Positions 1 through 12,266 of a stretch of 64,000 nt of DNA are shown in pieces. This DNA comes from Scleroderma bovista. Its lineage: Eukaryota; Basidiomycota; Agaricomycetes; Boletales; Sclerodermataceae. Both the position numbers and the translations under genes were made by a program. Position 1 is the stretch's first letter. Each line of letters begins with the position of its first letter. Where the stretch lies: NCBI GenBank assembly GCA_037178675.1, contig JAYMGJ010000469.1:1-64000 (forward strand), written 5' to 3'. The notes under the pieces were generated by a model. That model saw nothing but the letters and a program-made list of their open reading frames with translations. It was not told the DNA's origin and did no database searches.

Positions 1-1900
1 ATGTGCGTGGCATGGATGCTTTGTACCCCATGCAATGGTTGACTTTCAGAAGGGAGAGCAGTATGTGCTGACATGTTGCATGCATTCCACCCTAACAGGA
101 AGATAGGCAGGTAAATATGGATTATGCTCTGGCACATGCCGTGCAACATGGGATGGATCGCAAACAAAAAGTCATAACCTTTTATGACATCAATTGCCAA
201 TACAGCAAAAACCTAAAGCGCCGGCTAGAAGCAAACAATTTTATATCCTTACCACCTGGGCTATGGATTCAATCTAGCATTGGGCTCTGGCATGTACATG
301 GTCACAAGGCAGAATTTTTCACCCGATATGCTCCCAATTTCATTTCTGGTGTAGGCCGCATCAATGGTGAAATTATGGAGACTCTCTGGTCCTCTCTTAA
401 CATCATTTCGCCATCAGCCCGCGGAATGGCAACGCCGCATAGACAGGAGCTGCTTGATTTTCAAATGAATGACAACAACTTCTTAAAGATGGTGCGGATG
501 CGTGAGTGGTATCACAAATATCTTGCAGATTTTGGGTGAAGTATGCCAACGACATATTGCACAGCCATCTCCCTGAAAAGAAAATTGAAGAATGCTCAAG
601 AGGCACTCATGTCTGTGGAAGGAGCATTTGCGGAGCTTGATACAAGGGTTCCGGTTGAGTTGCATGAGCTTTGGGCACAGCAAGAGAAATTGGCTTTGGA
701 GAATAGGGCTACTGATCCAAAATCAATGGACATATTTGAGGTGCAGCTGGAAAAAGGTATTTACTTGCTTGGCTGATTTCAAACCAATTTGACGTATATG
801 ACAGCTCAAACAACGAAGTCAATCAAAATGGATATTATAAGTAATCAGGGACCGGATGGTCGTATGCGTGGGGCGGCAACATGGATGGCAAGGGTATTGA
901 AAGCCGAAGAATCACAAATTATTTTGGCCATAGATGTCCGCCACATTCATGCAAGGGCGACAGAAACACAAAGGTTGTCTATTGCCTGCCGGCAGGACTG
1001 CCTGCAGATGCAAATTGATCGGCTCTGTGAATCAGCTTCCCAATTTCTAGGCGAAGATTGGAATGAGGACATCTCAGATAATCTCATTTCCACAACGGAC
1101 ATCGATGAAGGTGATGGTGAAGATGTATTTTCAGACACATTCCACCCACAAGATCCCAACTACTCGGATGCTGTGGTACTGCCCTTGCCGTCATACCTGG
1201 GGATGCAGCAAGCCGATAGGTTGGGGCTTTTAACCATGGTGGATCAGGAGTTACGATTGAGAGAAGGTCAGGCCAATGATGCTCTACATGAACTAAGGGT
1301 TTCGCTGGCACACAAGGCAGTCATCTTCCGGACCGATGTCAGACATGCCGGGACATACAATATGACTACGAGGGCCTGGGGGAAGGTGGGTAGTGCCGAT
1401 GTGAAAGTGCAGTGGCATGCAGCAATATATTGTCGGTGCCGGAAACAAATGATAGCATTGAATGCAAGCGGCAACACATTGAACCGATACAAAATGTTGA
1501 GGAAAGAAGACCTAAAGATCAGTGCAACCATTGCCGACCCAAATGCAAGGGGTCATAGGGATGACACTTTGGCCTGGTTTTGGACAATGGATGTGCCGCG
1601 GGATACAGAGGTCAATGATTGGATGTCTGAATGTAAGATGATTGCTCCTCATGTTAACACCGGCTGACATGTATAGTTTACCGGGTGCATTGGTTGAGGG
1701 TGAAAGCATTGCGAGACAGGTGGGACGAAGAGGTAAAACTATTGACATGTGAAGCCACATGGACAAGACAATTTCTTTCGTATAGGGAATCACTTTGGAG
1801 AGATCAGAAGGAGGAGGCTAATATGAGCAGAGAGATGGGGAGAGCATGCTATGCAGCAAAGCAATGTCAAATGTATGGTAGACTTGGTTGTGTATGATTG
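1..1900 (+). CDS. KDZ-type transposase, 5' truncated by the window edge
   Basis: This is the C-terminal half of a Kyakuja-Dileera-Zisupton transposase, which mobilises a large DNA transposon typical of mushroom genomes. The block YDINCQY is followed by IGLWHVHGHKAEFFTRYAPNF and then by GEIMETLWSSLN, the family core. Later, LRLREGQANDALHELR and a TRAW block match the family C-terminus. Three introns fit: 502-564 (GTGAGT..ACAG), 757-804 and 1633-1676. Splicing out the first removes an in-frame TGA at 537-539, so no disabling mutation is certain. The last exon (from 1677, VHWLRVKALRDRW) ends near 1897. The N-terminal part lies outside the window. The TET/JBP-like gene at 5160-6528 is a known kind of neighbour for KDZ elements. 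Confidence 0.88.
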
Positions 1901-2279
1901 GCATTGACCATTGGCATCAAATACCGCTATATGGTATGCAAAGAGGACATATTTGAAATAGATCATCAAGTGGCTGTTAGTGGAAAAAACAAGGTGCAAC
2001 TGCAAGGTATTTATGGGGTGCATACCTTGGAATGAATGGATGATGGAATGGGAGGGTCATGGACAGTGGCACATAGATTCGCTGGTAGCCGCAATGGCAA
2101 AGCCATGCACCAGGAGCAATTGAATGCCATGCATGAACACCCTTCGGCCAATATGTAAATATAAATCTGCCAAGGGAAGATGTGCAAACATGGGCCTACT
2201 GGCCGTGGTCCTCGTAGTTCCATGACTGCTGGCATTGATAACAATCAACTACCGCAGCTAGAAACCATTGTGTGCCGGT

Positions 2280-4960
2280 GCAACAGCTAGCTATAACATA
2301 TGTGCCGTAGTTCACTGCATCAATCATGCAGTTGTGTAGCGGCGTGTCAGGATGTTTCCAGCAGTGTGTGCTGCAATGATGATGGTGCTGAATTGTTGAT
2401 TGTGCCGGAATGATGATTGTGCCGAACGGTTGATTGTGCTGCAGGGCTGACTCTGCCGCAATGTTGAGCCAGAATGGTGATTGTGCCGAACTGTTGATTG
2501 TGCTGCAGTGTTGACTCCACCAGAATGTTGCCTGTACCAGAGGGTTGATTGTGCTGGAGGTTTGATTGTGCCGGAGGGTTGATTGTGCCGGAGGGTTGAC
2601 TGTGCCGGAGTGTTGACTGGACTGGACTGATGATGGTGCTGAAGTGTTGATTGTGCCGACGGAGTGTTGATTGTGCCGGCCTGTCGACTGCCGGGATGTG
2701 GATCCTGCCGGAGTGTTGACTGTTAACCTATGTGCCATAGTTCACTGCATCAATCATGCTGTCGTGTAGCGGCGTGTCAGGATGCTTCCAGCAGCGTGTG
2801 CCGCAATGATGATGATGCCAAATTGTTGATTGTGCCGGAATGTTGACTGTGCCGGAATGATGAATGTGCTGAACGGTTGATTGTGCCGGAGGGCTGACTC
2901 TGCCGCAATGTTGAGCCAGAATGGTGATTGTGCCAAAATGATGATTGTGCCGCAGTGTTGGCTCGGCCACAATGTTGCCTGTGCCAGAGGGTTGAGTGTC
3001 CCGGAGTGTTGACTGGGCCAGACTAATGATGGTGCTGACGGAGTGTTGATTGTGCCGGCCTGTTGACTGCTGGGATGTGGATCCTGCCGGAGTGTTGACT
3101 GTGCCGCAAGGTTGATTGTGCCGGAGTATTGATTGTACTGGCCTGTCAACATTACAGCAGAGTCAACACTGCGGCACAAGCTGTCCAGGTCGAGCACACT
3201 CTGAGGTAGGACTGTGCTGGAATGATGACTGTGCTGGACTGGTAATGGTGCTGGAGTGTTGACTGGGCCAGACTAATGATGGTGCTGAAGGGTTGATTGT
3301 GCTGATGGAGTGTTGATTGTGCCAGCCTGTTGACTGCCGGGATGTGGATCCTGCCGGAGTGTTGACTGTGCCGCAAGGTTGCTTGTGCCGGAGTATTGAT
3401 TGTGCTGGCCTGTCAACATTACGGCAGAGTCAACACTGTGGCACAATCAACCCTCTGGCACAATCACTGTTCTGGCTCAACATTGTGGCAGAGTCAACCC
3501 TGTGGCACAATCAACCATTCAGCACATTCATCACTCCGGCACAGTCAACAGTTCGGCACAATCAACAATTCGGCACTATCATCATTGTGGCACACATTGT
3601 CGGAAGCATCCTGACATGCCACTACACAACAGCATGATTGATGCTAGATTAGTTCACACTGCCAGAATTATAATTGTGCCGAACTGTTGAATCTGCCGGA
3701 ATGATAAATGTGCCGCACAATTACATGTGCCGGAGTACACAGCAATCAGTGATGTTCACTCCATGGATGCCATTGCCATTGAGGCACCGCACACCTTCAC
3801 TCAGACAGAACCAGCAGAGCAAGAGAGATGTGATTGCAGCTATTCCTGTGGGTGGTCAATGCAGATCAAGTTGGAACCAACTGTCGACACTGAAAATGAT
3901 GAGAAGCTTGCACGAGCTGCATCAGCCTTGAGGAGAAACCGTCGCTGATGAGTGGTCCATATGCACACACCTGCAGAAGGAAGAAAAGTAGCTGGGGAGG
4001 AAGAGAAGTGTACCCAGTGCATGGAGAGAGATTTACTGTGTGCTGTCCAGGTCGAACATGCTGTTTTGTGTAGTGTACACTTGCGTGTCAGGATGCTCAT
4101 CAGCAACAGCAATGTGTGCTTCTCATCACAATGACCACCCACGGGATGATAGTGCTGAACATCACCAATTGCTGTGTACTCTGGCACATGTAATTGTGCG
4201 GCACATTTATCATTCCAGCAGATTCAACAGTTGTTGATTGTGCGTGTCGAACTGTTGACTGTGAACTGGAGAATGATGAATGTGCTGAATGGTTGATTGT
4301 GCCACAGGGTTGACTCTGCCACAATGTTGAGCCAGAACAGTGATTGTGCCAGAGGGTTGATTGTGCCACAGTGTTGACTCTGCCGTAATGTTGACAGGCC
4401 AGCACAATCAATACTCCGGCACAATCAACCTTGCGGCACAGTCAACACTCCGGCAGGATCCACATCCCAGCAGTCAACAGGCCGGCACAATCAACACTCC
4501 ATCGGCACAATCAATCCTTCGGCACCATCATTAGTCTGGCCCAGTCAACACTCCGGCACCATTACCAGTCCAGCACAGTCATCATTCCAGCACAGTCCTA
4601 CCTCAGAGTGTGCTCGACCTGGACAGCACACAGTAAATCCCTCTCTTTGCACTGTGTCCACTTCTCTTCCTCCCCAGCTACTTCAAATCCTTCTGCAGGT
4701 GTGTGCATATGGACCACTCATCGGCGACAGTTTCTCCTCAAGGCTGATGCAACTCGTGTGAGCTTCAGTGTCGACAGTAGGTTCCATCTTGATGCGCGTT
4801 GGCCACCCCCGGGAATACTTCTTGCTCTGCAGGTCATGTCCAAGTGAGGGTGCATGGTGGGCAGTGCTGGAATGCTGATCCTGCCAGAGTGTTGACTATG
4901 CCTCATTGTTCATTGTGCCGGAGTGTTGACTATGCCGGAATGATGAATGTGCCGCCCTGT
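2280..4960. repeat. Nested inverted minisatellite (GTGCCGGAGTGTTGATT-like units)
   Basis: Short units of about 17-18 bp of the form TTGATTGTGCCGGAGTG are repeated dozens of times with point changes. Orientation flips: forward at about 2350-3410, reverse at 3420-3760, forward at 4230-4400, reverse at 4400-4615. Unique spacers are duplicated too. The spacer near 2309-2380 recurs at 2739-2810 and inverted at 3580-3650. Sequence at 3180-3310 is inverted at 4490-4625. Sequence at 3840-4050 is inverted at 4615-4810. Open frames across it are repeat translations (GTINxxAQST), not convincing genes. It sits between the KDZ and TET/JBP-like genes and may be subterminal repeat DNA of that transposon; this is inference. 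Confidence 0.85.
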
Positions 4961-5159
4961 TGAATGTTTACACTTGACCAAGCTGGATCATTGTGATCAT
5001 GCCGGAATCAACTTTGGGCTCGCCGAGCGGCACTACATCCCATCGGCACAACACACGTTCAGATAGTATCTACTACAAACTACTTCCAACAAATTTGGAC
5101 TACATACCATCAGAATTACATTTTAGTACAACAAACAATCATATCAGGAAGCTAATTAT

Positions 5160-6528
5160 TCAATGCTTCACCAGTGCATTGCGGACATTATCTGGCGTCA
5201 CCCAATCAAGAGGCCGTGGCACCCTCAACCAATGGTGAATATTATCCCTCATATAATACGCCAAACAGCACCTCGCTCTGTCAACCTCGTTGACGCCGTG
5301 CCGAAAGAGCCGGCCAGAAAATGCAACAACAGTGCCAGGATTGTACAATACCTGAATCCCAAGACTGGGAATGTGCAGTGCACAATCATCATAATTACCA
5401 ACACTGACTAGCATGTCATACCAATCTGCTTGAGAGTGTGGGTCCCTGTGGAGGGGGGTACTTCGATTGACAATTAGCGAGATATTGGTGAAGACAGTGG
5501 ACCAATTTTCCAGTGCCGCCAGCATTCCGGGATCATGGCCGGTCGCCCAGTCAGTCAAGTGTTGCATGGCAAGGTGGCCGGCATGGTATAGAGGCGGATG
5601 GATAATAGAAAGAACACCTGAAAGTATTGCTGACGGAACACATATATCCTTGCTCCATTGATAGCCTGTAGGACCGGCCAAAGCCTTGGACACCCCCAGA
5701 ATGTCATTGGGGGTCTAGCAGAAGATCAAACAAGTGCATTGTCAAAAGAACAAGGTACTCACAGAATGGCCGAGCATGTGCCGTGCCGGAGAGAATTCCA
5801 GGCACCCAAAAATATCCATGTCATCCTTGAAATACTGGTGTGTTGTATGCCATGATTGATTAGTAATACTCTCTTCCAGTGGATTTGCAAGTGAATCGAT
5901 GGATGCCTTGATGTGCTCCTAGAAACAAAGGCCTCAACAGTGGACAATGAGAGTGGAATGATACCATACTTGGATGCAGGGAGCTAGAGCTCTGGGAAGA
6001 TACCACAATGCAATTGTGTCACCTTCTCCCAGAATAATGGTGGGCCGGGAAAGGGTCCCAGTCAAAGAGGAAGGATGTCTACGGAGGACCCTAATCTCCT
6101 GTTGCTCATTTGTGCCGGATTGCATTGGTCCGAGGCTTTCAGACAACCTAATCAAGTCAATGCCACACGAAACTTCAGCGGATATCAAGCAAGGGATAAT
6201 AGAACTATAAAAGAATTGGCTCACTCCGATTATGGTATGCCTGTGTGATGGTGGATACAATTTGGTTCATGGCTACAGTTGTGTCCACTGGCAGGGACAG
6301 AAGTGTTTCCGGGGTGGGGGAATTTAAGTCTGGGAATGCTTCATTCAGGAAGCGGCGCCGCATATATGATGCCATGATGTCAGACAAAGTATAGTTGGAT
6401 GGCACGGCATTTGCACTGGCCATTGGATACAGGACAACTTTTGACAATGTGGGGAGTAAAAATTTTAGTGGGGGATGTGTGGCATCCTGCGGACATCTGT
6501 TTGCAAACAGCAATGCAACACATTCCAT
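5160..6528 (-). CDS. TET/JBP-like 2-oxoglutarate/Fe(II) dioxygenase of the KDZ-associated type
   Basis: This family oxidises methylated pyrimidines in DNA, using Fe(II) and 2-oxoglutarate. Four exons can be pieced together on the minus strand: about 6528-6250, about 6207-5985 (with IALWYLPRALAPCIQ), about 5934-5766 (with GCLEFSPARHMLGH) and about 5700-5160. The last exon holds the catalytic core. HRDPHSQADWYDML supplies the HxD iron ligands. Further on, PGTVVAFSGRLFRHGV supplies the distal histidine, and RARCCLAYYMRDN carries a likely 2-oxoglutarate-binding arginine. No stop interrupts these exons. The N-terminus is uncertain. It converges with the KDZ gene, and mushroom TET/JBP genes often travel with KDZ transposons, so it is probably cargo of the same element. 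Substrate and activity are inferred from family. Confidence 0.78.
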
Positions 6529-6677
6529 TCTTGGCTAGATCCACTAAACAAGGCTGATCGGCGATTGGCCGGTGCGAAACAACACATGCCCAGTTGCACA
6601 ATGTGGTAATTATGCATCAGGTGACATGTGGACCGTGAGAACATTGATTGCCTGAATGTTATAAAGCTTAGGGTGAA

Positions 6678-7483
6678 TTGGCCATCACACCATCAATCAT
6701 GAATACCACATCTGAACTGCACGAAACCTGCGAACTGTCCATGGTATTGCAATACGTTGGAGTCCGCTTTCGATGGATGGTGCACGCGGTTCAACAACAG
6801 CCCGAGGGGATGCTGGCCACAGCTGAATGGTATGCAAACGTACAAACGGAAGTGGTAAGTGGAGAATGATTACATTTGATTAACACACTCATGAGCCCCC
6901 AGGCAAATTTAGAACGTGTGCTTGCCGCATGCCAGGCTATGGGTGTGAAGATGATATTGCCAATGATGGCGAGCAGGGTGCACAGAATGGTCGTACTAGA
7001 AGATCTGCTGCCGGCAAGACTGTATGTGGCAATGCAACAGTTGAACATCTATCATGCGAAGGCCGCTGAAGTCCAGGTTCCAAGTACGCTTCAAGTGGCA
7101 AACTCGTGGTGGGTAAATGGCCATGGCCCATGTACGGCAGGGTACAGCACGCAGCCGCTGCAGGACATGGTATCAGAGGCAGAGGCATTCTTTCCGCCGG
7201 ACCTGGTATGCTCCCTTATTCGTGTTGTGTTAGATGCTAAAGCTTTTCCAAGGTTGCTGATAGAAAGGTCACCATTCTACTCACCGTTGGGTATACCTCC
7301 GATGAGGCCTTGTCAAATGCACGGTACTTCTGTGACAATATGTTGGGGAGCTTGGACAATGCCCTCAAATATCATATAGAGGTGATGCAGCATTGTGCAA
7401 AAAGGATGGAGGACATTGAGATGCTAACCCGTGCACCAAATGCATTGCGGCAGAAATGGGAGGAGTCTTTGGGTGGTAGGTAA
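6678..7483 (+). CDS. Unrecognised multi-exon gene next to the TET/JBP-like gene
   Basis: I do not recognise this protein. Exon 1 (6678-6855) begins MAITPSIMNTTSELHE and ends at a GTAAGT donor. The acceptor CCCCCAG falls just before 6901. A second intron fits from about 7205 (GTATGC) to 7250 (CCAAG), after which the frame runs TILLTVGYTSDEALSNARYF and on to a TAA at 7481-7483. The exons are free of stops when spliced this way. No signal peptide or membrane segment is evident. It is divergent from the TET/JBP-like gene, with about 150 bp between them, so the two may share a promoter region and belong to the same transposon cargo. That placement is inference. Confidence 0.45.
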
Positions 7484-8950
7484 ACATTGTATGAATACCT
7501 ACATATATGTTCATCACAACAATAATTGGTTAATCAAATATCGGCCAAAGCGACACATGTGATATAATGTTGCCGGCCAAAATCTGAGCTGTGGCTGCAA
7601 CACCCGGCCAGGTTAACAATAAGGCAGAAATCACACAGGGAACACATCGGCATGAATGGGAATAGCACATGTCTGGGTGGAGGTGTCGTCCGCATCTTCC
7701 AATACAATGGGTGCCGCAAGTTGATACCTTATGCCGGTCGTCAAGTTTGCGGCTGTGATGGCTGTAACCAATCATGGCCGGGCGGCAGTGGTGGCCTCCA
7801 CTATGACAAGTACAGCCACGGTATCACGGCAAAAGAAAGGTATGCCACAGCAATGCGGCCAGAGAACCAGGGATAGCCGCTGCTGCCAAAGGACTGTTAG
7901 CAGCATGGCGGCCAAAGCAGCAGGGTAGCCATGGAATTGCAGCCAAGGGGCTAGAAGTAGCAGAGTAGGCCCCGCCTCCTGCAGTTCCCAAGGCACACCG
8001 CTAAAGTGGTGTCACACAATGTGTCAAGCCCCATATGATGGTGTCCCATGATTACATAACAGCCCCAGGTGCTGTATCATCCTATATGAGCAGGAGGCCC
8101 TGGATATAGTGTTCTCTATTCTATTATAGAGCCCAACAAATAGGAGTGAGTAAGAGGGCTGCAGTGCCAGTGTCCCATGCTTTGCATCAGGCCCTAAATA
8201 TGGTTTGCCATTTCTGTTGGCAGGCCAGAGGAATAGTGTGTTTCGGGCTTTGATCAGGCTGTAACAACAGAGTCCCTTTCTTACCAAAGGGCCATGGAAC
8301 TATTGTCCCTTGCATTCCAATGGGCTGTGCAGAGACTGTACCTTTAAGGGGTGCTAGCCACAGGTGTGGTGTCCCATAACTCTGGGCAAGCCCTGGAGAC
8401 AGTGTCATTTATAGTCAGTGCACCCAGCTCAGTCTGACAGGCAATGGCCATGGTATCCCATAGCATTGGGCAGGCCCTAGCAGAGGTGTTATCTAGCTAT
8501 GCAGGCAAACCTTGCAAGTACATTTTAAAGTGACAAGCCATGAATGGGGTGTCCCAGAGGATTAAACAAGCCCTCAATGCGGGAACAACTATATAGTTGG
8601 GAAGGCATGTGGATAGGTGTCCCATTGAGTGCGTTGGGCCACAAAGTTGATCTCCCTGTATACCCATTAGGCCCTAGATACTATGTCCTCTATATAGATG
8701 TATCGCCGTGCATATAGTGTTAAGTAACTACCGTTAGGCCAAGATCCGGCACGAGGAACCGTCGGCACTAAATTGATGCAGCAATAGATGCGGCCGACAC
8801 ATAACACCCGGCACCACATATCATCGGCACCACATATCAGCAGCACTGCATATCAGCGGCACAACATCTCATCGGCACATCATCTCGTTGAACATGCCGG
8901 AGTGTTGACTTTGCCGCACTGTTGATCATGCCGCAATGCTGATTGACCGG
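7484..8950. repeat. Degenerate minisatellite stretch without a supported gene
   Basis: Two repeat styles are visible. At about 7570-7960 short GCCGGCCA/GCGGCCA-type motifs recur. At about 8000-8760 a loose unit of roughly 55-60 bp recurs, marked by GTGTCCCAT followed by GGGC(A)AGGCCCT. At 8750-8950 short ATCGGCAC-containing units recur, related to those at 2280-4960. Open frames here are short and repeat-derived. Confidence 0.55.
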
Positions 8951-9189
8951 CTCACTATGGTGTTATTGCTGCCATCAGATTTCACCACACTGCCTCCATT
9001 GCGTACTGGCTCACTTATTCTATTGGTATGCTACTCCTCTGAGCCCGAGTATTTTCATGACGACACCCATTTGTCCAGCTTAAGACTTTCACCCTACCCC
9101 GCGATGACAACAGAGCCATGGGCCCACCGTTGTCACTTGGTGACAATGCTGTCGGGGGCTGACCCCTGTGATACGGCAAAGCTCTAGTC

Positions 9190-9635
9190 ATAAGCCTCAC
9201 TTCCGCCAGCCCATGTAGCATGGCCGATTGTCATCGTCCGCTGACCATATAACACGGCCTACCCAGGTGCATGGGCTCTCTTGCAGGCATCTTATTCCTG
9301 GGAAAGGATCTAGTCTAATCGCTTGAAACTTCATACGACACATTGTAGGTCCATGAAGCCTGGAGCTGGAGTTAACAGTGATTTTTGGGAGAATTGGTGC
9401 AACCTTGTTTCGTAGTTGTAGTTTTGTTTGTCAGCAAATTTCCATCTTTATTACAACTCGGGGAAGTGGCACCGGCATGAGTAGTACTCAAAGTTAACTC
9501 GGAGTGCCTAAACCCTGTCTAAACCCTAGCTTGAAAACATAGACTTTAGCAACAATTCAATCTCCGAACTCTCATCCGAATGTGGAGTTTACAGTAGATA
9601 TTTCAAAGTAAGGTAGCCTATTATATCGCAGATAG
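9190..9635. other. No gene seen; flank of a DDE transposase gene
   Basis: I see no coding region. The stretch around 9240-9285 (GGCC..ACCCAGGTGCATGGGCTC) resembles 25880-25915, so part of this is a dispersed repeat. The remainder is presumably the 5' flank of the transposase starting near 9636; I could not find its terminal inverted repeats. Confidence 0.35.
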
Positions 9636-11189
9636 ATGTACATATCACGCTTCAACATCAACCATCATCTAATGCCTCGGACGTCACTTCAAAGGGAGTA
9701 CCTTGAACTCCTGGATGGTGCTGCACTAGCTGTAGTGCAAGTAATGTATGAAAATGCTTTGTTAACAGACACGGAGAGTGACAACTCACAATCCGATTCC
9801 TGGACCGATCTATCTGGATCTCTGAGCCCGATGCTCATCTCCCCACCCTCCCCACTTTCCCCCATCTTCGGATCTGAAATGAGTTTTGATACACAGTCGA
9901 GCACTGGGGATGCCGACTTACTCAGAAACAAACTCCTTGAGGCAATTCAAAATCTGCGTGATGAAGTTGTAATGACACGAGTACTTGAGATGCCATCTGA
10001 ACCAATGCCCCGCGCACCCCAGCTTCATGTCCTCCCCATCTATGCCAGATCACGGCCGAAAAAGTTCCGGAAAAAATTGCACATTGACCCGCAAATATTC
10101 AATGACATTTTAGATCGCATCACTGACAATCCTGTGTTTCATAATCAGTCAAACAACAAACAGTTACCTGTTGACCAGCAACCTGCAATTTTTCTCAACT
10201 GTATTGGCCACTATGGAAATGGTGTCACCCTGGATGACATTGCTTTGTGGGGAGGTGTCAGCGTCGGAACGGTCTTCAACTGTACGCACCGAGTGATGGT
10301 CGCCATCCTTTCGTTGCATGATGAGTTCATCTATATTCCATCGGCACAATCTGATCAGATGAGGCGAGCACGAACATATGCAGAGGCACGCACCTGTTCT
10401 GCATGGAGGAATGGTGTATTTGCAGCAGATGGGACTGCGATTCCTTTGTTCACGAAGCCTGGCCTGTTTGGGGAAACGTTCTTCGACTGCAAGTCTAATT
10501 ATTCTCTAAATTGTCAGGTATGCACGATAAGCATCTACATGATGGAAGTACTCACACTCGTTAGCTTGTAATCATGCCGCATAATTTGATGATAGTTGAT
10601 TATGCACTTGGGCAGCCAGGAAGCGTCCACGATTCATATGCCTTCCAGGGGACGCAAATGGTGGAAGATCCCACTGTGATCCCACGATCCCACTGGATAC
10701 GGCATACCCATCGGAGAAGTGGTGTGTAGTGCCGTTCAAGAAGCCAAGGGGGGGAAACCTAACAAGGCAGCAGAACACATATAACAGATATGTGTCCAAG
10801 GTATGCACCAAAGTGAATGCATCATTACTAGGTGGATGCAAGATTCTGGATAGGTCTGCATTCGTGTTGAACATGCCTTCGCAGCACTAAAGGGCCGGTT
10901 TCAATCCCTTCGGGAACTCCGCCTGCAAATGCAAAGCGAGGAGGACTTACGGGTCACAGTGTATTGGATTGAGTGTTGTTTGGTTTTGCACAACATGATT
11001 ATTGTGTTTGAGGGGAATCGCCGGGCGCAAGGTGAGCAGGTAGGATCACTAAGATGGGCAAGAGAAGAGGCGGCAGTGTATGGTGACAATCCTGATCCCA
11101 CTGTCGGCCTGGAACAACCTAGGGGAACAGAGGGTCAGCAGTTTCAGAGCTACTTGATGGAGAAACTATTTGATCAGCGTGCTATCTGA
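9636..11189 (+). pseudogene. Harbinger/PIF-type DDE transposase (HARBI1-like), with an apparent frameshift
   Basis: A nuclease of PIF/Harbinger DNA transposons. The N-terminal part is serine-rich, then FRKKLHIDPQIFNDILDRI and a helix-turn-helix-like block lead into the DDE domain. The first Asp is in FAADGTAIPLF, the second in VDYALGQPGSVHDSYAF, and the Glu in VCIRVEHAFAALKGRF. Two introns give this reading: 10518-10564 (GTATGC..TTAG) and 10801-10853 (GTATGC..ATAG). In the middle exon the frame must change between QGTQMVEDPTVIP and DTAYPSEKWCVVPF. At that point, about 10665-10695, the motif GATCCCAC occurs three times, so a slippage indel is likely. The last exon ends with TAG-free coding to a TGA at 11187-11189. 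An alternative start is the ATG at 9672. Confidence 0.88.
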
Positions 11190-11228
11190 TTCTAACAACC
11201 GAATGCAGCGATAACATTTGGCTATCTG

Positions 11229-11795
11229 TTAGAAGTACATAGCAATATATCCGACTTCTCTCAAGCAGAACACGGCTTGCTGGACATCAGCTATCCAACT
11301 GCCCATCGATTGGTCAGCACGCTTAGTCATGGTGTTAAACCTTCGACAGAATGTCATGCGCGTGGCGAAGCCCTGGGCACGATGCATGCGCTGGAGCTCT
11401 TCCCAGAGGACATGGGGGTCAGTGGAGTGTGCGTGCGGCAGCTGCGATGGTTCGAGGCGGAGGACGATCTCAGCATGAGCTTCGGCTTGGCGGCGCTCAA
11501 ATGCTTTGACAGCTTTCGAATTGGGGGAGCCGAGTGGGCGAGTCTCTGATCCCTCAACAACTTTCCATAAACCTTTTTTAATCAAGGTAGATCGCATGTA
11601 CAATGACCATTCAGCGTAGTTCGATTCATTTAAGTTCGCGAAGTGCAGCAATGAGTTTGGCATGGCGCGAGATCTGTGGCTGTGACATGTGACACGTGAC
11701 GACAGCGGTGATTTGGCTGCAACAGATAACAGCGGGGGTTCGACAGGGGAAACGGTACGGCGGAGACGACGACAACAATTTGGCTTCGGCCCCAA
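11229..11795 (-). pseudogene. Truncated Copia-type gag fragment
   Basis: The minus-strand frame contains LHFANLNESNYAEWSLYMRS, then KGLWKVVEGSE and the helix SMGSWIADVQQAVFCL. This is the N-terminal gag region typical of Ty1/Copia elements, which forms the virus-like particle of the retrotransposon. The frame stops at 11229 with no protease, integrase or reverse transcriptase behind it; the Harbinger-type gene ends just 40 bp away. It is therefore a 5' remnant. A candidate LTR lies upstream at 11916-12168. It is unrelated in sequence to the full Copia element at 41001-46928. Confidence 0.75.
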
Positions 11796-11915
11796 ATGGC
11801 GGTTACGACGGCAAGAGAACGACAGTACGACGATGATACGATGGCAAGAACGGTCAACGACAGGGGGTCAACAGCTGCAAAGCAACACGCACAACGACGA
11901 AGAATATCGTGTTTG

Positions 11916-12168
11916 TGTTAGAATTCACGCACTGAGTCGATCGGGGTGACCACGATGGGTGGATGGGTGCGAACCAGGTCCAAACGCGATGAGTATACAG
12001 GGTACAACTACGAGCTATTTATCTTGTAGGTAGAGCAGTTAATATATCAAAACTAATAACTATAAATCATAGTCTTGTGAGTTTGCCACGTAGCGGCCAT
12101 ATATTCTGACAGGAGGCAGCAGAGTGAAATCATCAAAGGTTGTATTGTGCAGTCCGTCACCGTCAACA
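11916..12168 (-). repeat. Candidate 5' LTR of the truncated Copia element
   Basis: Read on the minus strand this 253 bp segment starts TGTTGACGGTGACGG and ends GAATTCTAACA, so it has TG...CA ends. It lies just upstream of the gag remnant. There is no second copy in the window to confirm the boundaries. Nothing else is seen between it and 12266. Confidence 0.45.
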
Positions 12169-12266
12169 TTTGAGTCGGAGATGGTGCAGTCGCCCAACAA
12201 ATTCGTCCCGTTAATGTTCATGGACAACTATCAACGTTAATCTCAACCAGTCTCAACCATTACCGC

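Noticed and set aside
537..539. In-frame TGA in the KDZ transposase as another nonsense mutation.
   Set aside because: A good intron (502-564, GTGAGT..ACAG) removes it and joins conserved flanks.
2280..4960. Several open frames of 80-180 codons as genes.
   Set aside because: They translate the minisatellite (GTINxxAQST repeats) on both strands and lack any domain.
9505..9535. Two TAAACCCT-like motifs suggesting an interstitial telomere.
   Set aside because: Only two imperfect copies, consistent with chance.
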